From: Rhodoferax ferrireducens
GTDB taxonomy: Bacteria; Pseudomonadota; Gammaproteobacteria; Burkholderiales; Burkholderiaceae_C
Assembly (NCBI GenBank): GCA_002083775.1
Contig: MTEI01000004.1
Span: forward strand, 62,001-126,000
Direction of reading: 5' to 3'
Length of the DNA: 64,000 bases
Below, one piece after another: positions 59,238 to 64,000 of this stretch. Position numbers and translations under genes: made by a program. A model generated the notes under the pieces. The model was not told the origin of the DNA. It made no database searches and saw only the letters and a program-made list of their open reading frames with translations. Numbering within the stretch: position 1 is the first letter of the stretch; every line of letters begins with the position of its first letter.

Positions 59238-60230
59238 TTATTGCAGGGCCTGAACCCCTGCCACCAACCAGCCGCTTTGGCCGGTCTTGGTTTTGGTCAT
59301 GTTCCAGACTTCCCGGAACGGTGCCGGGCCAGCCGATGGCTCTTCGCGGATCATGCCGGAAAACTCGACGCTGGCCATGTAGTCGTCGCCCATGTCTTCG
59401 ATGCCAAGCAGGTGCGCTTCGATCATCACCACGTCGGTCAGGTTCACCGGGCCGCCCGTATGCACTTCGCGTTCAGCCAGCTGAGCCTGAATTTCTTTGA
59501 GCATGGTGTCGGTCATCATGACGCGTAATGCCGGAATGTCCGACTTGTCCCAAGCCGCCTGCAGCGACACAAAATTGGCCTTGGCCGACTTGAGGAAGCC
59601 TTCTGAATCGAAGCCCGCCGGAATTCCCCAGGTTTGAGACCCGGCCAAGCCAGAACCAATCATGGAACCGGTTGCCGAGCCTGAGCCGGCCATACCGGCA
59701 CTGTCGAAAGCGGTGTTACTGCGCTCCCAGGGTCGCGCGGAGGCGTCGTTGCCCACATTTTCCGGGCGATAGCTGGCCGGCGTGGGGGTTTGCCCAGAAG
59801 CACCTGCACCCTGAAACGCAAACGGGGATGCCGGGCGGGCGCTACCTTGATTCTTGCGGGAACGCATAAACCAGCCCACCGCCATCATGATGGCCAGTGC
59901 CAGCAGCGCAAACATCATGAATTGGGCCATCTCCTCACCAAAGCCCAGCGAACTGGCCAACCAGGCCAAGCCCAGGCCAGCAGCCAGACCACCCAACATC
60001 GCACCCCAAGGCTTCTTGGGCGCTGCCGCTGCGGCACCTGCTGCCGGGCTCTTGGTGGCCGTGTTGGCGGCACCTGGCGCAGGCGCCGCTGCAGGCGGAG
60101 TTGCCTGGCGCTGGGTCACATTGTTGGACTGCTGCCCAAACGATTTGCCGCTACCAAAGCGTTTGGCAGCTTCAGCCTGACCGGCGAACAGCGCCACGCT
60201 CATCGTCAAAACCCAAAGCCACCTTTTCAT
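59238..60230 (-). CDS. Tim44-like domain membrane protein
   Basis: A 330-residue protein with a signal or anchor helix (residues 1-22), a Gly/Ala/Pro-rich linker, two transmembrane helices near 80-130, another low-complexity stretch, and a C-terminal Tim44-like domain from about 200 to the end. The conserved E-x-H-L-L-G-I and F-R-E-V-W pieces of the domain are seen. Its role is unknown, and lying between ubiE and ubiJ it may assist lipid or quinone handling. The start at 60230 has AGGAG 6 bases upstream. Confidence 0.92.
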   Translation of the reverse strand: MKRWLWVLTMSVALFAGQAEAAKRFGSGKSFGQQSNNVTQRQATPPAAAPAPGAANTATKSPAAGAAAAAPKKPWGAMLGGLAAGLGLAWLASSLGFGEEMAQFMMFALLALAIMMAVGWFMRSRKNQGSARPASPFAFQGAGASGQTPTPASYRPENVGNDASARPWERSNTAFDSAGMAGSGSATGSMIGSGLAGSQTWGIPAGFDSEGFLKSAKANFVSLQAAWDKSDIPALRVMMTDTMLKEIQAQLAEREVHTGGPVNLTDVVMIEAHLLGIEDMGDDYMASVEFSGMIREEPSAGPAPFREVWNMTKTKTGQSGWLVAGVQALQ

Positions 60231-60272
60231 AGCATCTCCTGTAATTTTCAAAGTAGTGTTCGTTGATTCCGG

Positions 60273-61004
60273 TCAACATTTGATCCCGACGTGCAAGGCT
60301 ACCAGACCTCCGGTCAGGTTGTGGTAGTCCACATGCCCAAAGCCACTAGCTTTCATCAGGGTTTTGAGCTCTTCCTGGCTGGGGTGCATACGGATCGACT
60401 CGGCCAGATACTGGTAACTGGACGCATCACCGGCCACCCATTCGCCCAGCTTGGGAAGGATGTTGAAGGAATACCAGTCGTAAGCTTTTTCCAGCGGCTT
60501 GGCCACTTTGGAAAACTCCAGCACCAGCAGTTTGCCGCCCGGTTTGAGCACGCGGTTCATCTCGCTCAAAGCCACGTCCTTGTGCGTCATGTTGCGCAAC
60601 CCGAAAGCCACGCTGACCAGGTTGAAATGGTTGTCGGGGAAAGGCAGCTTCTCGGCATCGCAGACCAGCGTGGGCAGAAACACGCCCATATCCTGCAACC
60701 GGTCGCGCCCGGTGCTGAGCATGGCTTCGTTGATGTCGGTGTGCACCACACAGCCTGCCTTGCCCACCTTTTTAGAAAAAGCCAGCGACAGGTCACCCGT
60801 GCCACCGGCAATGTCCAGCACCTGATCACCTTCCTTGAGGTTGGCCACCATCACGGTGTAGGCCTTCCAGGCGCGGTGCAGGCCCATCGACATCAAGTCG
60901 TTCATCAGGTCGTATTTCGGTGCCACCGAGTCGAACACGCCTTTGACATGGCTGGCTTTTTCGGTCTCGTCGACGTTCTTGAATCCAAAATGGGTGGTAC
61001 TCAT
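60273..61004 (-). CDS. ubiE: Ubiquinone/menaquinone C-methyltransferase
   Basis: SAM-dependent methyltransferase adding the C-methyl group in ubiquinone (and menaquinone) synthesis. The 243-residue protein has [14 protein letters not shown] near residues 24-37 and the SAM loop D-I-A-G-G-T-G-D near 64. F-G-L-R-N-M-T near 133 and [11 protein letters not shown] at the end complete the signatures. First gene of the ubiE-Tim44-ubiJ-ubiB set on the minus strand. Confidence 0.97.
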   Translation of the reverse strand: MSTTHFGFKNVDETEKASHVKGVFDSVAPKYDLMNDLMSMGLHRAWKAYTVMVANLKEGDQVLDIAGGTGDLSLAFSKKVGKAGCVVHTDINEAMLSTGRDRLQDMGVFLPTLVCDAEKLPFPDNHFNLVSVAFGLRNMTHKDVALSEMNRVLKPGGKLLVLEFSKVAKPLEKAYDWYSFNILPKLGEWVAGDASSYQYLAESIRMHPSQEELKTLMKASGFGHVDYHNLTGGLVALHVGIKC

Positions 61005-61093
61005 GGCTTTGATGGTGTCGGGATGTAGGGGTTTTGGAACTGGAAATGCACTGACTTATGGATTATCCCCGCCCGAGGTGCCAAGCGTTGGCG

Positions 61094-61116
61094 TGCGGCC
61101 AAGTCGGTTGGCCGCA
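61094..61116 (-). other. Strong hairpin downstream of the AlgR-like gene
   Basis: TGCGGCCAA (61094-61102) and TTGGCCGCA (61108-61116) pair perfectly over 9 bases around a five-base loop, 12 bases after the stop codon. There is no T-run on the minus strand, so it may act as an attenuating or mRNA-stabilising hairpin rather than a classic terminator. Confidence 0.5.
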
Positions 61117-61127
61117 GCGACCTTCCC

Positions 61128-61871
61128 TCAGCGCGCCTCGACCAGCGCCTTAACGGCTGCGAGTTGCCTGCGCGAAACAAACAGTGGCTCACTCACCCGG
61201 TCCAGCCGCACCGCCCAGCCGTCACCCTCGCTGGGGTCGTGGTGCTTCTCCAGCGAACGCACCGCCTGGCGCGCCACCAGCGCATTGCGGTGAATGCGCA
61301 GGAACCGGCTGGCATGGCGGCTCTCGAGATCGTTCAGCGACCCTTCCAGAATATAGGTGTGGCTGGCGGTGCGCACGGTGATGTATTTCAGCTCCGCCTT
61401 CAGGTACAGCACCTCCGACAAGGGTAGGCGCTCGGTGCGGCCACGTTCCTGAATCACCAGCACTTCATCAGTCAAATCAGCCTCTAGCCCTTTATTCATA
61501 TGGGCTAAGCGCTCTGCTTTTTGTAAGGCCGCCTGCAGCCGCTCCAGACGCACTGGCTTGGTCAGGTAGTCCAACGCTTCGAGCTCAAAGGCCTGCAACG
61601 CGTGTTCGGTATGGGCGGTGACAAACACCACCGCTGGCGGCTGCGGCAGCGCGCGCAGGCTCTGTGCCAGCGTCAGACCGTCTGCGCCGGGCATGTGGAT
61701 GTCGGCCAGCACCACGTCCACGGCCTGATGCGCCACACATTGCAGGGCCTGGGCGACCGTGGCCGCCTCACCCACCACCAGCGCGCCGGGTGCGGTGCAA
61801 TCGGCCAGCAGACTTTTCAGGCGACTGCGCGCCAGGGCTTCATCGTCGACGATCAACACTCTCAAGGCCAT
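61128..61871 (-). CDS. LytTR-family response regulator, AlgR-like
   Basis: A 247-residue DNA-binding regulator. The receiver domain has D-D-E at residues 8-10 and phospho-acceptor in V-L-A-D-I-H-M-P-G near 57, and the C-terminal LytTR domain starts near 145 and includes L-R-I-H-R-N-A-L-V. Partner of the histidine kinase just upstream. AlgR/AlgZ pairs next to argH, as here, are a conserved arrangement in gammaproteobacteria such as Pseudomonas, and control type IV pili or exopolysaccharide there; the target here is unknown. The linker between the domains (about 117-133) is repeat-encoded (61472-61520). GGGAGG precedes the ATG by 7 bases. Confidence 0.92.
   Translation of the reverse strand: MALRVLIVDDEALARSRLKSLLADCTAPGALVVGEAATVAQALQCVAHQAVDVVLADIHMPGADGLTLAQSLRALPQPPAVVFVTAHTEHALQAFELEALDYLTKPVRLERLQAALQKAERLAHMNKGLEADLTDEVLVIQERGRTERLPLSEVLYLKAELKYITVRTASHTYILEGSLNDLESRHASRFLRIHRNALVARQAVRSLEKHHDPSEGDGWAVRLDRVSEPLFVSRRQLAAVKALVEAR
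61472..61520 (+). repeat. Interspersed repeat, copy 12 (inside the AlgR-like gene)
   Basis: The plus strand reads CAAATCAGCCTCTAGCCC, TTTATTCATATGGGC, TAAGCGCTCTGC. Read on the opposite strand by the gene it encodes E-R-L-A-H-M-N-K-G-L-E-A-D-L, in the linker between receiver and LytTR domains. Confidence 0.85.
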
Positions 61872-61890
61872 ATGTTTGCCTCCCACGGAT

Positions 61891-62946
61891 TCACAGCGGA
61901 ACCTCAATCCTGACCTGAAACACGCCGTCTTTCAAGCCATATTGAAAGCGTCCCTGCACGTCATGCAGCAGACTCAGACGCTCGCGCACATTGTTCAGGG
62001 CCAGGCCATGCCCCGCAGAGCGCGCCGCCGGGTTGGGGCCTACCGTGTTGCTGACCTTGATCACCACGGTGGAGCCGCGCCGCTGGGTGCTGACCCGGAT
62101 GCGCGCGCCATTGGCGCTGGGCTCCACCCCGTGTTTGACGGCGTTTTCCACCAGCGGTTGCAGCAGCAGGGGCGGCAACCGCGCACCCGCTGCCGCCTCG
62201 TCGATGGACCATTCCACCTGAATCCGATCGCCAAAACGCACCTGCTCAATGGCCAGATAGCGCTGCGCCAGCGCAATTTCATCGGCCAGCGTGACGCTTT
62301 GGTGTTGCTCGGCCAGCGCGTAGCGAAACAGATCGCTCAGGTCTTCCAGCAGACGCTCAGCCTTGCGCGGCTCGGCGCGCACCAGGGCCACGGCGCTGTT
62401 CAAGGTGTTGAACAAGAAATGCGGCCGGATGCGCGCCTGCAATTCAGCCAGCCGCGCAGCCGTGGCGGCAGGGGTTTTGCCCTTGGCGCGCAACACCAGG
62501 GCCGCCACCAGCACGGCCGACAACAACGCCCCGCTGAAAGCGCTGGCCCACCAGGGCGCCACATCCAGCAGACCCATGAACCACAATACTCCGCAGCCGT
62601 ACAAACCCGCCAGCGCGCCCAGCGCCACCCCCGCCACCTGCTGAAACGCCGACGTGAGGCGGGCCAGCATCTTCTTCAGGCTGCAGGCGACAATCAGCCA
62701 CACCAGCGTGGCGGGCAAGGCCGCGCCGGTGACCAACGACAAGCGGGTAAGCCACTGCAACATATCTGCAGCGCCAAACATGGCCACCACCCCCACCACG
62801 CCTTCGACAAACAGCACCGCGCGCAGCACCACGCCGACGCGGCAGGCGTCAAACACCAGCGAGTCCGGCGCAGGCGGCAGCGGCTCGCTGCCCAGAGGCT
62901 GCGAAGTCGTTTCCTGGAAGACCGATAAAATTTGCGAATCTTTCAT
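61891..62946 (-). CDS. LytS/AlgZ-type membrane histidine kinase
   Basis: A 351-residue kinase of the His_kinase family. Four transmembrane helices lie near residues 40-65, 70-90, 105-125 and 130-150. The phospho-acceptor H is in I-R-P-H-F-L-F-N-T-L-N near 175, and the C-terminal ATPase has P-L-V-E-N-A-V-K-H-G near 265 and H-G-L-A-L-N-N-V-R-E-R near 316. It is upstream of the AlgR-like regulator by 19 bases and divergent from argH. The start at 62946 follows homologues; the long upstream frame is antisense to argH and rejected. Confidence 0.93.
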   Translation of the reverse strand: MKDSQILSVFQETTSQPLGSEPLPPAPDSLVFDACRVGVVLRAVLFVEGVVGVVAMFGAADMLQWLTRLSLVTGAALPATLVWLIVACSLKKMLARLTSAFQQVAGVALGALAGLYGCGVLWFMGLLDVAPWWASAFSGALLSAVLVAALVLRAKGKTPAATAARLAELQARIRPHFLFNTLNSAVALVRAEPRKAERLLEDLSDLFRYALAEQHQSVTLADEIALAQRYLAIEQVRFGDRIQVEWSIDEAAAGARLPPLLLQPLVENAVKHGVEPSANGARIRVSTQRRGSTVVIKVSNTVGPNPAARSAGHGLALNNVRERLSLLHDVQGRFQYGLKDGVFQVRIEVPL

Positions 62947-63045
62947 TGACCAGAGGATGGCGGCAGATGTTTGAGAGCCACCGCCCATTATTGATGATTC
63001 CCGGTCAAAAACCCTCCACAACCACCGCCTCGGCGCAGCCTGCTC

Positions 63046-64000
63046 ATGAGTCAAAACCAATTCGATAAAAAATCCCAAGGCTGGTCGGCCCTGTTTTCCG
63101 AGCCGATGAGCGACTTGGTCAAACGCTACACCTCCAGCGTGTTTTTTGACAAGCGGCTGTGGCAGGCCGATATCACCGGCAGCCTGGCACACGCCGAGAT
63201 GTTGGCCACCCAGGGCATCATCAGCCGTCAGGACCTCGCTGACATTGAACGCGGCCTGGCACAAATCACCGCTGACATTGAGGCGGGCGCGTTTGAGTGG
63301 AAACTGGACCTGGAAGACGTGCACCTGAACATCGAAGCGCGCCTGACGCAGCTGGTGGGCGATGCCGGCAAACGCCTGCACACCGGCCGCTCGCGCAACG
63401 ACCAGGTGGCTACCGACGTGCGGCTGTGGTTGCGCGGCGAAATTGACCTGATCAACACTCTGCTCATCGACCTGCAAACCTCGCTGCTGGAAGTGGCTGA
63501 GAAACATGTTGAGGTGATCCTGCCCGGCTTCACCCATTTACAGGTGGCGCAGCCCATCAGCTTTGGCCACCACATGCTGGCCTACGTGGAAATGTTCAGC
63601 CGGGATGCCGAGCGCATGGCCGAGGTGCGCCAACGCGTCAACCGCCTGCCGCTGGGCGCTGCCGCGCTGGCCGGCACCAGCTACCCGCTGGACCGCGAAC
63701 GCGTGGCCAAAACCCTGGGTATGGTGGATGCCACAGGCCAACCGCAGGTCTGTCAGAACAGCCTGGACGCCGTGAGTGACCGTGACTTCGCCATCGAATT
63801 CGCCGCCGCCGCCAGCCTGTGCATGGTGCATATCAGCCGTTTGAGTGAAGAACTGATCATCTGGATGAGCCAGAACTTCGGTTTCATCAAAATTGCCGAC
63901 CGCTTCACCACCGGCAGCTCGATCATGCCGCAGAAGAAAAACCCGGACGTGCCCGAACTCGCGCGCGGCAAGACTGGCCGCGTGGTGGGCCACCTGATGG
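63046..64000 (+). CDS. argH: Argininosuccinate lyase, 3' end beyond the window
   Basis: Last enzyme of arginine synthesis, splitting argininosuccinate into arginine and fumarate. The first 318 residues are present. They include F-S-E-P-M-S-D near residue 19, the [13 protein letters not shown] block near 110, and [10 protein letters not shown] near 165. The fumarase/aspartase superfamily signature [12 protein letters not shown] is near 290. The frame is open to the end of the window. It is divergent from the kinase gene across a 99-base gap. Confidence 0.96.
   Translation, partial: MSQNQFDKKSQGWSALFSEPMSDLVKRYTSSVFFDKRLWQADITGSLAHAEMLATQGIISRQDLADIERGLAQITADIEAGAFEWKLDLEDVHLNIEARLTQLVGDAGKRLHTGRSRNDQVATDVRLWLRGEIDLINTLLIDLQTSLLEVAEKHVEVILPGFTHLQVAQPISFGHHMLAYVEMFSRDAERMAEVRQRVNRLPLGAAALAGTSYPLDRERVAKTLGMVDATGQPQVCQNSLDAVSDRDFAIEFAAAASLCMVHISRLSEELIIWMSQNFGFIKIADRFTTGSSIMPQKKNPDVPELARGKTGRVVGHLM

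Overview
This window reads as chromosome of a betaproteobacterium of the order Burkholderiales, most likely a Comamonadaceae member close to Rhodoferax/Polaromonas. That placement is inference. It rests on the ubiE / Tim44-like / ubiJ / ubiB / fmdB / DUF502 / aspS / nudB gene order, the DUF3460-scpA pair, the gpmA-ctpA-moeB run, GC-rich coding sequence, and a short interspersed repeat of a type I associate with this family. I see no tRNA, rRNA, CRISPR array, IS element or prophage.

Layout. 1-8.8 kb: a truncated GNAT acetyltransferase, pta, a NadR-like kinase, a secreted hydrolase, serS, ispH, an SlpA-like FKBP, radC and an Smr protein. 8.9-17.3 kb: a hybrid histidine kinase, a large FtsX-type permease, a periplasmic binding protein coupled to a PAS-GGDEF cyclase, and apbC. 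17.4-23.4 kb: a patatin phospholipase, metG, a DUF1275 membrane protein, secreted fasciclin and SOUL proteins and a MazG-like pyrophosphohydrolase. 23.4-32.1 kb: an HNH nuclease and an ORF6N protein follow a six-gene hydrogenase-4-like membrane complex (hyfB, C, E, F, G, I homologues). 32.2-43.6 kb: scpA, NAD synthesis (nadB; nadC-nadA), pantothenate synthesis (panB, panC), a second binding-protein/diguanylate-cyclase pair, gpsA, secB and grxC. 43.6-51.6 kb: rhodanese, gpmA-ctpA-moeB, a nuclease, a diguanylate cyclase with a FlhG/MinD-like ATPase, DUF429, a BLUF photoreceptor and folE. 51.7-64 kb: clsB with an EEP-family protein, nudB, aspS, DUF502, fmdB, the ubiquinone genes ubiB-ubiJ-ubiE, an AlgR/AlgZ-type two-component pair, and the start of argH.

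Two things stand out. First, the hydrogenase-4-like complex has a large subunit in which all four Ni-binding cysteines are gone (S-G-D-S and D-P-S-W-Q-N in place of CxxC and DPCxxC), while the small subunit keeps its Fe-S cysteines. It is an energy-converting-hydrogenase-related (Ehr) complex rather than a hydrogenase. Second, at least 12 copies of a ~50 bp semi-palindromic repeat are scattered over the window. Several sit inside reading frames (NadR-like kinase, metG, Ehr large subunit, gpsA, algR-like) without breaking them. One holds the nadA stop codon, and two appear to supply the start codons of gpsA and panC. The copies read on the forward strand share one stop-free frame, much like the in-frame palindromic elements known from Rickettsia.

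Signalling is rich: three GGDEF proteins, two of them beside orphan periplasmic binding proteins and one beside a FlhG/MinD-like ATPase, plus a BLUF light sensor, a hybrid kinase and an AlgZ/AlgR pair.
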